DNA of 64,000 nucleotides from Tenebrio molitor (lineage: Eukaryota; Arthropoda; Insecta; Coleoptera; Tenebrionidae), in the NCBI RefSeq assembly GCF_963966145.1, contig NC_091055.1:1178001-1242000 (forward strand), written 5' to 3'. Each line of letters opens with the position of its first letter. Positions within the stretch are counted from its first letter, which is position 1. The position numbers and the translations under genes are program-made. Positions 12,284 to 25,627 of this stretch are shown in pieces. The notes under the pieces are model-generated. The model saw only the letters and a list, made by a program, of their open reading frames with translations. It made no database searches and was not told the DNA's origin.

Positions 12284-12647
12284 TCATGCGTTTAAATGAA
12301 AACTTGGGCGTTGAAAAAAGTAACCCATTTGGAACAGTGTAAAGTTTGAATTTCCCGCCGTTTGACACGAATAACATTTCTTTATGTTTAATCGGCACAT
12401 AATTGACATGTTTGTTTGTAGCAAAGGGTGCCCCTAGATATTTGGTTCGAGAACAGGAATCGTTAGTTATTCTTTTAATGTAAAACATTGCAAAGAAAGA
12501 AGAAAAAACAGAAAGATTTTTTGTTTATAAATTTTAGGTGAGCTGTCAACATGCTCTAATTACAACTGCCGATTTACACTTTAAAAAAGCAACACAATTG
12601 AAGGTTGCCACCGCCCTCCCAGCTCAGGATTTCATTTGAACGCCCGA
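12284..12647. mobile_element. MITE, TCGGGCGTTC family (copy 2)
   Basis: The left end TCATGCGTTTAAATGAAAAC follows TA; the right end TTTCATTTGAACGCCCGA is followed by TG, so the right TA is mutated. Interior matches copy 1 in the opposite orientation (AGTGTAAAGTTTGAATTTCC). Confidence 0.8.
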
Positions 12648-12855
12648 TGTATTCATACAGTGAGTTCCAAATGTTTGGAAGAATGAAAATATTTTCTTTC
12701 CCGTTGAGCTTTTCGAAAAGAACTCGGATAGGTCAATTTTGTTTTTTAAGAAACATGCACAATCAGTCATCATCAATTTTTTTATTTTTTTTTAAATAGC
12801 AATCCCCAATTTTTGCATATTTGGATAGACTACTAAATTTTGATTGATGCCCATG

Positions 12856-13107
12856 TACTATTCCGGACACGGAATCTTGGCCACAACTGACATTTAACTG
12901 ACAAATATGTGTGAACTGGCCTTTATTGAATATAACCCAACTTTTGACTCGATAATGCCATTTCCATGCTTTTTTGATGTCACAAGAAAAACTTCAAAGT
13001 GATTTTTAATAATTGTCATTTATTAATGACACTAATGGTTGGTTTACATCATTTTATTTAGAAATGTCAAAAAAATGTTGGCCAAGATTCCATGTCCGGA
13101 ATAGTAC
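12856..13107. repeat. Inverted repeat pair
   Basis: Arms at 12856-12882 (TACTATTCCGGACACGGAAT then CTTGGCC) and 13079-13107 (GGCCAAGATTCCATGTCCGG then AATAGTA) are imperfect inverted copies separated by about 200 bases. Probably the core of another fold-back element; outer limits were not resolved. Confidence 0.7.
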
Positions 13108-13938
13108 CAGGTATGACCTTTGGACTGATAATTCCAATTTTACGTCGAAACTTCGACAAAAAAATAAACTCTTTAAGGTGTTCTTTGAATTAATTGTGAA
13201 TTATGAGCGTGTACGCAAAAAATGGATTTTTGCTCAAAATCGATTTTTTAAATTTTATGGCTCTGAATGAAGTGATAACGGAAAACTCTTAAGTTTCGTA
13301 GTTTTTATTAATTTTTTAATAGGGTTACTCGTGCGGGCGGTAAAACTTAACTCACCCGGTACAGTTTTAAAGTAATTTCAAATGACTAATGCCATAAAAA
13401 TGCTGTTGCAAAGTGTTTTTTTGCAACTTGAATCAACTTTAGGTATATAATATTTTTGAACAATCTAAAAGGGATGTTAACGATGTTAGCAAGTTTTTCT
13501 ACATAATTGATGGTGGTATGATACTTCACAGATTAAAACGTCAAACAGCAAAAATAAAAATAGATTTATTAATGTTCTTTGCAAAAAACTGCACCGAAAA
13601 TAATTTTCAGCGTAGTCAAGCAGAAAGTGATGGTGATCTTTCCCCATACAAGACGATATTGATGTGTTAGTGTTATTTATTATTATTAATAAATAATAAG
13701 TAATAACTCTATCACCAGATGATAGAGAATTGTATTATTTAAAACCACGAAGAAATAATGTCTTACAAACAAATTTAAACCAGTTTTTAAACATCAATAT
13801 GGAGAATTTTCGGAAACAATAATTATAAATAAAGACAAAAGAAATAGTAAAGTAATAATCCATATAATAAACGATGAACCAACCGTACCTATACAAATAT
13901 TCAGAGATTAGGTACTTTTCATTTTCTCTTCCTTCTTG

Positions 13939-15274
13939 TCGCGGGACGTTATAACCGCACTGTTGCCAAATTGTCTGTCACCTCCGTGATTGCCACATCT
14001 GCAACGGTACGTATAAAATTCTCGTTTCGAAATTAAATGCGCTGGCTTTCCGACTAACAGAACTCGGAAGCTTAAAAAGTTCGTCGTGTGGGCAGTTAAT
14101 GGCAAAAAGCTGACACATTGCTAAATCGATTGATCATGTATAGGTGAACTTCCAAAAAAAAAAGTTCAAAAATTGTCGTGTGCAAAAGGGCGTTATTCAA
14201 AATTTTCGAGTTACTTAGCGTGTCGGATAGCCAATGTTCAAATATTTTTTTGGTAGAAACTTTGTAATATTTTCTGTGGCCGTTTGGTTGTAAAAAAATA
14301 AACAATTTTCAAAAATGTATTGCGTCTTATGGAAAGAATAAAATTCAAATGGCTGTATCTCTGTTCAACGCTCTCCAAAAATTCGTTAATTTTGCCGCAT
14401 TTTTACGTTCCTCACTCCATTGCTCGAAAACTAAGCCTCAAATCGAAAAAATGTATTTTTTAAGATCGAAAGACCGATATTCTCTGATTACGATGGTGTT
14501 TATTATTATAATTTTGAGGGAATATTAATCAAGTTATGATTAAAAAACTAACGTAGCAACAAAATCTCTAAGCGATTAGAAATGCAAACTGAACAGAACC
14601 GAGAGGTGCGGGAGGGTGATCGACGATCGCGCTTATTAGCCCTGTAAGATTTTGTTGCAACTTTAGTTCTTTAATCATAACTTGATTAATATTCCCGCAA
14701 AATTATAATAACAAACACCATCATAATCAGAGAATATCGGTCTTTAGTTCTTAAAGAATACATTTTTTCGATTTGAGGCTTAGTTCTCGAGCAATGGAGT
14801 GAGAAACGTAAAAACACGGCAAAATGAACGAATTTTTGGCGAGCGTCGAACAGAGATACAGCCATTTCAATTTTGTTCTTTCCATAAGACGCAATACATT
14901 TTTGAAAATTGTTTATTTTTTTACAACCAAACGGCTACAGAAAATATTACAAAGTTTCCACCAAAAAAAAGATTTGGACATCGGCTATTCGATAAGCTAC
15001 GTAACTCGAAAATTTTGAGTAACGCCCTTTTGCACACGACAATTTTTGAACTTTTTTTTTTGGAAGTTCACCAATACATGACCAATCGATTTAGCAAGGT
15101 GTCAGCTTTTTGCCATTGACTGCCCGCACGACGAGCTTTTTAAGCCTGCGAGTCGGAGAACCAGGGAATATTTTTGCCGTTTCATTTCCCGACGAGAATT
15201 TTATAATTCGTATCATGCGACTTGGCAATCATGGAGCTGACTATCTGGCAACAGTGCGTTAAAATGTCGCACGA
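13939..15274. mobile_element. Large fold-back element, about 1.3 kb
   Basis: Two arms of about 620 bases are imperfect inverted copies across nearly their whole length. Matching pairs include TGTTGCCA/TGGCAACA near the ends, TAACGCCCTTTTGCACACGA against its complement in the left arm, and AATCATAACTTGATTAATAT near the centre. The loop (about 14570-14650) is short and GC-richer. ORFs in each arm (for example 14799-15119) are mirror images of each other and carry no recognisable domain. Confidence 0.85.
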
Positions 15275-17948
15275 GAGCCCACCGCTCAACTCATCTAAAA
15301 GAAAAATATAATTGACTCGATAATATGTTTGCACCATTGTCGGAAGGTTTGATGGTTTTCAATATAAACATTTTTAAATCATGTTTTTATAAAACCTGAC
15401 GTTGTCAACTTGTAATCATTGAACGAAAGGTTAAATTATGATGTTTATAGTCTCAAGGGAGCGTCTTGAAGAGTGCAAAATTCGATGCCATAGCTTCTAA
15501 GGGGGATATGCAAAAAAACACTATCTCCTCTCTTTTTTTTTCGACTGAGAAAAAAATTTTAACCACTGGATTCTTTCCGTCAAGGTGCTTCTTTAAAAGA
15601 AACAGAGAAACTGAAAATGAAAATTAGTATTAACAAATGTTTTTATTTGAAAAAAATTAAATCGACCTATCCAAGTTTTCTACACATAAATTTGCAAAAT
15701 AATTGTATAATAGACACTCATAAAAATAATAATTACAGATACATATTTTTATCAATTTGTAGAAAATATTTAGAATTATATATCTCACTAAAGACGAGAA
15801 TAATTTTGAACCGAAGGAATTAAATGCAGAAACATTTTTGACATTTCAACTGCCACAAGTTTTAAATATTTCTATTTTACGTTGTATGTTCAGTACCAAA
15901 ATTTGGTAGGTAAGGATCAAATCTAAAACTCTCCCATGAAAAGCTTCCGCAGACCATTTTTGGTAGTTTCCTTGTAATTAATGTTTTTTCTAAACGAATC
16001 TTGTAGGTAAATATTGTAAGCGGAAGCAACTTGACAGTGTATAAATTAATTCGGAAATCGAACGATCGTTTTAGAGAATATTCCGTACATCAGCGATTAC
16101 AGAATCATGTTTTCCCAAATCTTGTCGAATAAAAATGACCTAATGACATCCCGTTCTTGAATTGTGATATGTTATTTAGATTTTTATTTTAGAGAGTGAC
16201 AGTTTTATAGAAGTAAATTCTCACGGTCTCTTCGATCATTGATCGTACATGGGCGTCATATTATAGTTCCCGCTACGACATAGGACGCACTTGATTAATT
16301 GACTATGGTAAATAGAGCTTAGTCGCCAGATTAAGATAGCGGATGTAGGTATCATTTAATACCCACAAGAGGACATGTTGGATGGTTTTTGATATTTGTG
16401 ATTGAAGAATAATTTGTCGAAAACTTTTCTGAATGAGCATGTCACCGATTTTATTTACGACTATATCACAACTACGAATGCTCTTTTTGGATTTAGAACA
16501 CTTTCGAATTCTTCGCGGACATTGACTTATGTAACAGCTCTTGTTCGACATTTTTATCGATCTCACGGCAACGTGGTGTGCTTCATTCCGAAGGGTGTGC
16601 GCAGAATTTTTGACAGCGCTAGAGGAAGCTCGTTAGAAATGGCGTGGGTTTTATAAATTTGATGCATGCCGTTCTTGCTAAGGCGTTCATTATCAATAAC
16701 ATGTAAAATATAGCGCAATAACAATAAATCTTGGTAAACATTTGTGCAAGTGTCTTAATTATGATAAAACGCAACTTTGGTTAGACGGTGAGGTTGCAGA
16801 TGCGACGTCCATTCATTGTATAAATCAATCCGCACATGATTAGTTGTTTGCTATAAATAAACCCGTTTTAGCTCTAAACGTAAACGCCAAACGGTAACGG
16901 ATAGTACTAGTACTCTCCTGCTCAGTAGCAATCGCCCTGAGCTCCTTCTCCCCTCTTAATGCGACTTAACCTTGTCGTCTCCAAAGGTCAAAGAGTTATT
17001 TTACCGTAAGATATCTTAGTTAAAAATTCATTATTATTACGATACATGTAATTGTTCGCCAAATTTATTCCCAGATCTTATCGGTGGAAAGACCTTTCAA
17101 CAACTCGATTACGCAAAGTCGCCGTAATGTCGGAAAATTTCTCTCGCGCAAAACACAATATTTTTATTAAAATTAATTAAAGCCCAGTACAACTAGATTT
17201 CATCACAAATTGTTAAATTGCCGTACCAACTTTGATTATAGGTTATATCGATCGATTTTTGACCAGTATATTTAAGCACGACCTCACAAATTGTTTTCAT
17301 CGAACTTTACATAATCGTTTATTAGTATATTCAGCCTAAAATCATAGGTTACACTACTTCCTTTTACTGCTACCAATCGCCAAAGCTCGACGAGCTCAAA
17401 ACTAATTTTCTGCATCGTACAAATTTCATTTTCCGTCTTGAAGTGTTATTTTTCTTTCCAGAAGAAAATTTTCAGAAAACTGTAATCGACCAGGCACACT
17501 TGACCTGAAACCATACATTTCGTAGTTTTTTTTTAATAGTTTTGTTTTCGGTGAATAATTGTCTGAAGTTTTTTTAATATGTAATTCTGAAGGCTTTATT
17601 TGCGTTACAACTGACAAATCAAATTTAATCATCTGCAATTATATATTTTTTGTGAGAATCCAATTATGATTATTCTCTCGATAAAGATGATATATGCTTC
17701 GTGTGTTCATTATGCTAACCGTTTAACGATTAAAAAATAATAGCCAACAGCAAATCACTTCTTAATAATTAATTATCTCAAACGTGGTAAGCTGCGTTTA
17801 GTTTTCTTAAAAGTTTTAGTTGCCGTGAAATTGTTTTGTCCTCAAGAGATAAAACTGGTTCATATTTTTTTTAACGAAGTATTCACAATATAATTTTACG
17901 AGTGAATTAATTATTATTGGCATAAGAATGACCAATGTGGTACTTGCA

Positions 17949-18150
17949 TCGGGTGTTCATTTAAATGTATCCTCAAAGTTGGCGTTGAAGAGTCGATTGT
18001 GAACGCACCACTCGTCAATCAATCTGCACACTAAAAACACAAAGAACGCAAAAAGTGAGGTTAGATTTAAACAGTTGATCCGTGCCGATCTGTAATCCGT
18101 GGTGCGTTCACAATCGACTCCCCAACGCCTACTTTGAGGATAAATTTAAG
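17949..18150. mobile_element. MITE, TCGGGTGTTC family (copy 1)
   Basis: Starts TCGGGTGTTCATTTAAAT. Inner arms AGTCGATTGTGAACGCACCA and its complement near 18100-18120 make it strongly palindromic. The right terminus has diverged. Relatives: 19881-20015, 29077-29275, 50516-50690. Confidence 0.8.
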
Positions 18151-19880
18151 GCTAAAATCAATTCTGTGTATTACGATAATTATTGTAAATTGACGGCAAG
18201 GGAATATTTAATCTGTTTGGTGTAGTTATTAATCTAATTTTGTAAAAGTGAAATTCGAAATATCTGTCTTGTTGGTTGATGTAACATTTTGTTAAATTTC
18301 CCTATGTAATTTTATGTATTTGGGTTAACTAAAATGAGTCTTAATGTTAATCAAGATAATATTCTTATCAAGTATTTATGTTCGAATTACATGTTTTTAC
18401 GATCAAATTATTTTCGATATAGGATGCTGCCCGTCGAACTAATTAATTTTCCAGTTAAGTTTTATTGCTATATTGGAAATCAATGATCAAACTATAGTAA
18501 AAATGTTAGAACAGATTGTGCAAAGAGCTGGAAGGTATCGACGTCACGTTCGATCGATCCATCAAAATTTTTCTGATTGGTAGGGGAGAGGAAGTCAAAT
18601 TGAGCGTCCACTCTGCGCATGATTTTGAAATCGCCCTTCACCTTTTTTAGAATATTCCCCGGTAACTGGTATCATTAATTGGTTTCACTCTTGTTTATTT
18701 AGTGGGCTGTTGAATATATGAATACATTGGGTGTGGTAACTGTATCAGTACAAAACAATTAAGAATGTTTCCCGTCGACCAATGAGAGTACCTTACGCGA
18801 TACAAAGTGTCACACAATCCGAATTATATGACATGGCAATAAAGTACTTAATTGAAAACTAGATAAAATAATGACAGTCTTCAGACTCATCTAACAACTT
18901 ATCTCAGGGTACTATTCATTTCGTAATAAGAATTTATTTGCATATAAATGGACATATTCTGATTACGCAATTTTTTTCCGATTGAGATATAAGTTACTTT
19001 GACGGTAATCTGTTAACTGACACTTCGATCGCAGAATAACAAATAAATTTACTTCTTTACAACCTCATTTATTGCCAACGTCCTTTTCAGTTCAAAAGTC
19101 TTAATTTTAATTTACTATAATGACGCAAGATCATCGGACCACATTTATATGTATCGATAAGCAAAATTAACACATGCATTTTACTCTCATTATTATCGAA
19201 CTCACAGCAATCCATTAACTTATTCATTTATTCAAATGCGAACAGCAAAACAAAACCATTAAAAACCAAAACATTCCATCCAATTTGATTATTTTACTTG
19301 TTATATCTACCATATTTTTACAATTTAGATCTAAATCCTGATAACCACACTAAACATTTGAACGTGACACCTCCCCTACATTCTTGATGTTTCTGTGTTG
19401 TCCGCAGTCGTTGTCAATATTAATTACCATCAACCGAAATTACAATCAAAATTCGTCGACATTATTTAATTTACTCTCGAAATAAATGACCTTCAATCTA
19501 AGTTAAAATTAGATCTACCTAAAAACTTACTCATTATCTGTTCGTATAAAACACATCTAGATAGAGTAAAACATCACATATTTTTGTTCCACTTCTCGAT
19601 ACACATTCTACAAATTTAATGAATTTTCAAATTTATTAAAACGTTCCATCGCACCTTCAATTTCACTGAATTCGAGAACAGATCAGTTTTTTACACTTGT
19701 CAAATTTTTTACGTTAATTTAATTGGTGACATTCTAATAATATAATGAAAGTGGAATGGTATTTATGCATTTCAAATGTCAAAGGAGTTTCATTAAAAAG
19801 ATCTAAATTGACTCGAAAAGAAATAATTTAAATAATGTTGACGCCATAAGAGAGGAAACCCATGCTATTGGTAAATTCTA

Positions 19881-20015
19881 TCGGGTGTTTTATTTCAGGT
19901 GTTGAAGAGTCGATTGTGAACGCACCACTCGTGTAAAACGTAAGATTGAAACAGCTGTGCGTTCACAATCGACTTTTCAACGCCTATTATGAAGTGGAAT
20001 TTAAAAAACAACCGA
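19881..20015. mobile_element. MITE, TCGGGTGTTC family (short copy 2)
   Basis: Starts TA|TCGGGTGTTTTATTTCAG, contains GAGTCGATTGTGAACGCACC and its inverted match, and ends near ACAACCGA. At about 135 bases it is shorter than its relatives and has lost part of the interior. Confidence 0.75.
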
Positions 20016-20403
20016 TGTGATTTTTAAAATTTTTGTGATAGGATTAACATAAATTTTAAAAATAAAGGTATTTTTGATTTTCGATTTTGAAAAAGTGCCA
20101 TAAAAACGAAAAACTGATTTTGAAACTAAGTATCTAGAATTGATCTAAATTGGCAAAATCGCGGGGTTTACAACTTCCAGTTTAGTTAATAATTATTTTC
20201 CTGAAAAGATGCATCTTATGAAGTTCTACGAGCGTGCAAAAATTCGAATTTCTACCCCTAAAGTTAACGAAAATATCAAGCTATTTTCGTTTTATGTGCG
20301 ACACACTGTATAAAACGTCCAAGATAAATTATTTTTCGAAATATTGTGTAGTTTCTGCAACTGACAGTTGACAGAACTGGTTTCTAATTTTTGGTGGTAT
20401 ATA

Positions 20404-20624
20404 CAGGGTGAAATTGAAATGCATCATAATATGTAAACCATAGTATCTACAATAAGTTAGTAAACTGAAAATGCGTTTTTTTTTTTTTAATTCATAAAGT
20501 CCAGTTTAACTTAATTCCATCCCGAACGAGACGCCTCTGGAAGCTCTAATAAATCGAAACATGAATAGCGGGAATAGCGTTTTAAAAACAGAGAGTAAAT
20601 TCTGAGTATATCGATTTCACCCTG
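20404..20624. mobile_element. CAGGGTG-class MITE, about 221 bp
   Basis: TA|CAGGGTGAAATTGAAATGC on the left and GATTTCACCCTG|TA on the right. The interior differs from the other CAGGGTG elements in the window. Confidence 0.8.
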
Positions 20625-23186
20625 TATTGCAGTGTTGTTGTGCTGGTGGATAAAAATTTTTTAAAATAATTAAAGGAATAAATTTATAATTTGTGTTTAC
20701 GTTTGGCTAGTGTTTTACAACGCAATTTAAGTTTGACGTCTACGAAACTGACGTCATTTTAAGTCATGGCCACTGATCAAAAATCACAAATACGCCGAAA
20801 TATTAGTGCAATTTTGAGACAACGAAGTAGTCCACGTGATGTACCGATTTGATCTGACAGTGACGATTATGTGATAAATTAGTCAAAGTCAATCTTGCGG
20901 TTGAAGTTGACACAACGTAACCATAAAAACGATAAAAAAGTGGCGAAAGAACGGCATTCTGTACCACATTATTATAATAATAAATAACAGGTACGAAACC
21001 TGATTTAAGTATTGAATGATCCGTACCTAGCTCCAAAACTAGCTAACAAACCAGTTATAATAGAGTAAACCTCTACAAAAAGTATGTTGAGGTAGGTTTT
21101 CAATAATGCAACTGGTTAAAGAGCAACTGTTGGGGTGTCCCAAACTGGAATATCAAGTAAAGACACGCTCTCACCCACACCAAGCCAACTTGATCTTCCT
21201 CTTTGCATTTTCACTCTGGCATTCTACTATACGAGTTGAACGATTACTACAACAGTACTCAACTATTATTATGATTATTCTGTTGTCCTTCCTAGTAACC
21301 TTGTCTGTCGTGGTCGACGTCTTTTAACATGCTTTACGTGAACTTAAATGCTTCTCTTTTTACAGCACACTCCTAGATTTACAAGTGTGCGCCAAAATCT
21401 TTGCAGTCTTACCAACATCGCACGCTCATCCAATTAACGCTCATTAGAACGTTTGCTTGAGCTTGGTTCCGCGGATTTCTGTTAAATTACATTAAACACT
21501 TTGCCCAAATTAAAATTGTTACGTGTACTTTTTCTCTCAGAAATTGTTTCGAAATTTTTGTGATTTATGTTTGACCACTGGCGGTCATTATTAGAAACAA
21601 AAATGGGAGTATATGGTAGACAAATGTCAAAATTAATACAATCATTTTTAATTCGTAAATTATAGTTTTCAAGAGCATTAACATTTCTGATAACTTACGA
21701 TATACTTTAATTTTAATATGTCATTGAAACATATTATAAAATATGGCTTTTATTCTAAGGTTGTATAAATTATTTTCATGACGGATAATAATTACCACGG
21801 CAAAGGCTTTTTTATTATTATTCTCTACGTCATTTGGTATTTATCACATATTTGCCGCCGCAAAATGCTCATCCCACACAGCTATAACAACACGCTTATC
21901 AAAGTTTTATGATCGTCATGCTTTCATATAAAGTGGACCATGAAACCTACGATTACGTCACAAAATGCATTTTCCGACATTATTAGTGTCATAGGTCAAT
22001 GTCTGTCGAATATTTGTAAATAATTGTACAAAATGTATCTGAATTATTAACAGCCTCAACCTAAATAAATTAGTTAGAAATCGCTAATTTTTACTGCAAA
22101 TGAGACAGTAATCTAAGAACTAGTTTCAAACGGATCTCAGGTATTACCTACCTGTGATTTCACATCTCAACCCCCTAACCTTTACCAAAAAGGGCTATTG
22201 TCCTTTTTAATAAATGATTTATATGCATAGAGATGTTCCTTGCATGTTTATTTAGTGTTGTTGACAGGCAGTTGCTTTGATAAATTCTAACTGCAAATTT
22301 TTTATTTGTTCATTCGTCTTATTTTTTTCTCTTTTAAATAAATGTCACGTTCTACCCTCAAAAAATTCACTAAGGATGAGATAAATTAGTTTTGATACAT
22401 TCAAACGACGTACTTAAATGTATTTCGCAATTGTTATTATTGTTTGATGGCCTTCAAAGGAAAATTTCAAATTCAAATTTATTTGCATAATTTGGTCATA
22501 TGTGAAGTAATTAAAGTAATTAAATTATTCCGAATTTGTTTCAACTTAATTGTTTATAAATATTTACGGTGCTGGACGTGAAAAATAATTCCACGTTAGA
22601 TAATTGCCAAAGCTAAAATTTATCTTACGAAATCGTACAAAACATTTTATTCTGGTAAATTGTTAAAGATTTAACGTTTTTATTAGTTAGTATGTTTATG
22701 TAACATTATGTAAAATTTGCTTGCAACAAACACCGCATTCAGAACTAATTAATCTATATTTGAAGTTCAAATTTAACATTTTCTTGCCGTTAAGAAATAT
22801 CCTGTGTGTGTCAATACTGTCAATGTATCGAACTATCGATGTGGAAGAAAGTTTAAATTATATAAATTAATCGATTCAAGCGCCCTCTTCATTTTATACC
22901 TCGCATTAATAGGGACGTTAAACTAAGTCGACTGGTCAAACTGTGGTATTATAAAATTGCGCAATCGCAAAGCGTTGAAGTGGGCACTACTTAACCTTAT
23001 GTTAAAACTAAGTCACTTTTAATGTCTTAATATGAGTAGCTGACATATTTCATTCATTTGTGAATTTCAAAATCAATAAAATACATATTTAATTAACACA
23101 CTAAAATAATCGATAACTGAATTTTGTGAAAGTTAATACACTTGGACCACTTACTGATAAACAGTTCTCATTTAAACGCCACAACA

Positions 23187-23228
23187 CACACATATGTATA
23201 CACAGTCATACACACACGCACACACACT
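23187..23228. repeat. CA-rich microsatellite
   Basis: Imperfect (CA)n/(ACAC) run interrupted by TATGTATACACAGTCAT. Confidence 0.85.
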
Positions 23229-23604
23229 AACGTTCGTAATGAATATGATTACACCGAAAAATAAAGATCAACGGTCAAATTTTCGAAACGTGTTCCTTAA
23301 ATGATGCAGAATGTGTAAGGTGATTGTGAATTGAGCAAAGGAAGCTTAAGAAATGGAAATTGATTGCGAAACTGGAAAAAAAAAAACAACTTCATTGTCT
23401 GAAAATGATAACAATAGAACTAATAATGTTTCTGATTGGTTGGAATAATTTCCGATAAATTATTCTCAATTAGTAATTATTCTCCGGCATTTACATCCAG
23501 CCAAGAAGCAACTTTTGATTAATGATACATAATAAAATCGTTATTTAACGTATCTTCCTCTATCCCTAAATGCTGAACGATGATTTATGTATTTTTTGTT
23601 GCAG

Positions 23605-23641
23605 GTACGTAGCGTGAAAAGAGTTGCCTTCTTCAAAAACT
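23605..23641 (+). other. grh: Candidate recursive-splice exon / ratchet point in grh intron (37 nt)
   Basis: A T-rich tract and TTGCAG (23599-23604) are followed directly by GTACGT, then 31 bases later by a strong donor GTAAGT at 23642. The GTACGT at the exon's start would recreate a 5' splice site after joining to exon 1, as at recursive splice sites. If the 37-nt segment were retained, reading from exon 1 gives Tyr-Val-Ala-stop (TGA), so it would act as a poison exon. It lies 18.8 kb from exon 1. No RNA evidence is available, so this could be a chance match. Confidence 0.45.
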
Positions 23642-24146
23642 GTAAGTATTTGGTTGGATTTAAGTCTTAAGTGACGTGTTATTAAGTTTTCGTGCATAAC
23701 GGTGCATAACAAAATGTCTAATATCAGAATATTGCGCAAATTTTAAAAGAAATTTCTTCGAATGTGCGTGTGTGTGAGCGAGGCATTGACATTTTGTTCA
23801 CAAAGGTTGGTTATCTTATGGGTCTCTTGTCATTAATTCTAGATGACAGGCATAATATCAATCCATCGATCTAATTTTTATGCACTCCACTTCACTTCTT
23901 GACGGCTTAATCCATCTTGACGTTTGTCTAGAAACTTTGAAAATTAAAATAATCCTCTTTGGGAACATATGGTCTGAAAAGCTGATTTTATTTTCAAAAC
24001 CACTTAACCGACCTTTAATACCAGTCACGATCATTTTAGAACAAAAGATCAACTTTTTCATTACTGAATTTTTCACGTTTCATTTCTTACCTCTCACGAA
24101 TCAATCACAACACTAAAACCAACAATTTTACAAAGTTTCTAATGTA

Positions 24147-24538
24147 CAGGGTGTTTTTTTAAATGCTAGTACAAAAAAAAACTGGGTCATTTGGAGATTC
24201 TAAAGAGTCCAGAAAACCATTTTTTTTAAATCTAAAACTAACCCTGTCCATGCACATTCTACGCCATAGACACAGCAATAGTAAACAATAAGTTAAACCA
24301 TAGAAACCCGACAATGTTATGAACAAAAATACAACAAAATTATTATTGTTGCTTGACAACCCCAATTACGTTTTTAATTACCTTTAATTCAGCAGCGTAC
24401 TGACAATTCTAACCAAAATTTAATTTATTTTTATCTCGAAAACGAAAAGACTTATTAGATAATTTTTTTGTGTATGAGTTCTACTCATCCTCACCTATTA
24501 CCAGTTTTTTTTTGTACTGACATTTAAAAAACACTCTG
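24147..24538. mobile_element. CAGGGTG-class MITE, about 392 bp
   Basis: TA|CAGGGTGTTTTTTTAAATG on the left, CATTTAAAAAACACTCTG|TA on the right (one mismatch in the terminal heptamer). The internal block CAGCAGCGTACT then TATCTCGAAAACGAAAA is shared with the element at 61803-62268. Confidence 0.85.
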
Positions 24539-24879
24539 TATATGATTATGATTAAATAAGAATAATACAAAATTTAAATGATGATTAATACTTCGTTTAC
24601 AATAGATACATTATCCTTAAAATGCGATAGATTACCAGGATTATAAAGTGATGTAAAATTATTTTTTTAAACTTTTTGAATGGAAAAATAATGGATTTTC
24701 TTAGAAATAATTAGTAAACAATTAAGAGATTGTATAATGAACTAAAAATCATCTGCTGATTTTATAGATAACCTGTAATGTTTTTTAACTGATATTGAGT
24801 ATACATTTTTTTTTCTGAAACAACTCACTATCCTACAGTTTTGAATGTTTATCCTTTTTGTTGCAAAATTGAAACCCTT

Positions 24880-25100
24880 AACATGAATGACATTTTTTTA
24901 TCTTTAATCGGTACATAATTGAGCATGTTTGTTTTTAGCAGAGATATTTGCTTCGAAAATAGGAATAGGAAACATTGCAAAAAAAGAAGAAAAAAAAGAA
25001 AGATTTTTTGTTTCTAAATTTTAGGTTAGCTGTCAACATGCTCTAATTTTATTGACGGTTTCCAACTCTTCTCAGCCCAGGATTTCATTTGAACGCCCGA
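24880..25100. mobile_element. MITE, TCGGGCGTTC family (5'-degenerate copy 3)
   Basis: The right end CAGCCCAGGATTTCATTTGA then ACGCCCGA is followed by TA and is intact. The left end is missing or decayed. Interior segments (TTTAATCGGTACATAATTGA, TTAGGTTAGCTGTCAACATG) match copies 2, 4 and 5. Confidence 0.75.
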
Positions 25101-25155
25101 TATATGTAGTTATAAAAATTGTAAAAATGTCCATGCTATTTAGCGGTTTATTATA

Positions 25156-25627
25156 CAGGGTGAGTCGGGAGGAACCGCCGAAACTCCATGAGTGTATTCA
25201 CACGTGAAAATAATGTAAAATAAACTCATATGTTCTAATCCGATTTTCATTTGTTTTCAAGTTATAGCGCAATTAAAAATTTTATCTAGCGTTCTATGTG
25301 TACTTATATCCAAATTTTCGCTTGTTTTCATATTGTAATCAGAGTATGCCATGTTTGAGGCTAAAAAGCATTTGGCTGATTGAAAAATGCAGTGTACAAA
25401 GTACAAGTGAACACTCGTGAAGCACTAATTCGACGGCGGTATTTTTTAACATTTAATAAAAAAACGTGCTTATTAAGACAATGTTAATGTTTGCAATTTT
25501 GTTTATTTCTTATCGCTGTAACTTGAAAACAAATGAAAATCGGATAAAAACTTATGAGTTTATTTTACATTATTTTTACGTGTGAATACACTCATGAAGT
25601 TTCGGCCGTTCCTCCCGACTCACCCTG
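25156..25627. mobile_element. CAGGGTG-class MITE, GAGTCGGGAGGAAC family (long copy)
   Basis: TA|CAGGGTGAGTCGGGAGGAAC on the left and the inverted GTTCCTCCCGACTCACCCTG|TA on the right, with long matching arms (ACATTATTTTNACGTGTGAA). A second, shorter member lies at 39759-40084. Confidence 0.9.

Larger units (their letters stand above)
4780..23604 (+). other. grh: grh intron, first segment
   Basis: AT-rich intron of about 18.8 kb running from the donor GTAAGT at 4780 to the acceptor-like site at 23604. Apart from the repeats and the small ORF listed separately, I see no supported gene. The many 60-90 codon ORFs here have low-complexity composition typical of AT-rich noncoding DNA. Confidence 0.75.

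Noticed and set aside
14799..15119. 106-codon ORF
   Set aside because: Lies inside one arm of the fold-back element and is mirrored in the other arm (14096-14305); an artefact of the repeat.
16303..16656. Overlapping ORFs on both strands (87 and 84 codons)
   Set aside because: The Cys/Lys-rich minus-strand frame looks protein-like, but there is no recognisable motif, splice context or polyadenylation signal.
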